DNA from: Candidatus Saccharibacteria bacterium HGW-Saccharibacteria-1
GTDB taxonomy: Bacteria; Patescibacteriota; Saccharimonadia; Saccharimonadales; Saccharimonadaceae
DNA length: 47,101 bases
Direction: 5' to 3'
Assembly (NCBI GenBank): GCA_002839415.1
Contig: PGXZ01000001.1
Coordinates: 121,259-168,359, forward strand
Below are positions 47,101 to 47,101 of this stretch, one piece after another (the stretch's first letter is position 1; every line of letters begins with the position of its first letter). The notes beneath the pieces are model-generated. The model did no database searches. It was given only the letters and a program-made list of their open reading frames with translations, and was not told where the DNA came from. The translations under genes and the position numbers were made by a program.

Positions 47101-47101
47101 T

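Noticed and set aside
1-47101. CRISPR array, IS element, prophage or integron
   Set aside because: No regularly spaced repeats, no transposase or integrase and no target-site duplications were seen; the only long exact repeat is the pilin 100-mer.
1-47101. UGA recoded as Gly (Gracilibacteria/Absconditabacteria code)
   Set aside because: UGA behaves as a stop at several intact gene ends (for example padR and uppP) and conserved proteins contain no internal UGA.

Overview
The window looks like a chromosomal segment of a Candidatus Saccharibacteria (TM7) or closely related Patescibacteria/CPR organism. Evidence: AT-rich DNA using the standard code; Gram-positive-type envelope genes (murA, murB, murT-gatD, uppP); a full-length phosphoketolase; many type IV pilin-like genes; a membrane-anchored Clp ATPase; isolated single pathway genes (pyrF, folD, glyA) rather than complete biosynthetic operons; and an N-terminal 'GSAHLVIIVV' anchor that I associate with this group. 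The lineage is an inference from gene content. No rRNA, transposase, phage gene or CRISPR array is visible.

Layout. 1-7.1 kb: a pilin/FGE-fold fusion, a secreted subtilase, a P-type ATPase, a Pro-rich membrane protein and a SHOCT protein. 7.2-9.8 kb: tRNA-Pro(UGG), a GT39-like glycosyltransferase, tRNA-Pro(CGG) and a strongly promoted unknown exported protein. 9.8-14.8 kb: gatD-murT divergent from a membrane protein/Clp ATPase pair. 14.7-19.4 kb: small accessory genes (pentapeptide repeats, GrpB, PadR-DUF1048, a P-loop kinase-like protein, a DNPH1-like hydrolase, membrane proteins, SemiSWEET). 19.4-25.3 kb: a TrpR-like regulator with a palindromic operator, a VanX-DapF fusion, cupin, pyrF, three tRNAs and an HTH-MurA fusion. 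25.3-30.6 kb: glyA, then a minus-strand block of murB, three overlapping minor pilins and two start-less pilin copies sharing an identical 100-bp 5' segment. 30.6-39.3 kb: two tRNAs, uppP, a HAD hydrolase, membrane proteins, a phosphatase, a second subtilase, a GyrI-like protein, two alpha/beta hydrolases and a Nudix protein. 39.3-47.1 kb: phosphoketolase, a DUF5684 membrane protein, folD, a response regulator, a SpeD-like gene coupled to a GNAT/LuxI-like gene, and a frameshifted sensor histidine kinase.

How the genes work together. MurA, MurB, MurT-GatD and UppP belong to peptidoglycan precursor synthesis and carrier recycling; the VanX-DapF fusion may act on D-amino-acid peptides. Pilins and subtilases are surface-exposed and fit an epibiotic lifestyle. 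Phosphoketolase is a route to acetyl-phosphate. GlyA and FolD are one-carbon metabolism. Many genes have a -10 hexamer only 6-8 nt before the start codon, so leaderless transcripts seem common; another set has good Shine-Dalgarno sequences. Most operons end at strong hairpins.

Most notable: the paired headless pilins (possible silent cassettes), the SpeD-like/LuxI-like gene pair beside a sensor kinase, the VanX-DapF fusion under a TrpR-family operator, and a histidine kinase gene in which both strand composition and reading frame change abruptly near 46.1-46.3 kb.
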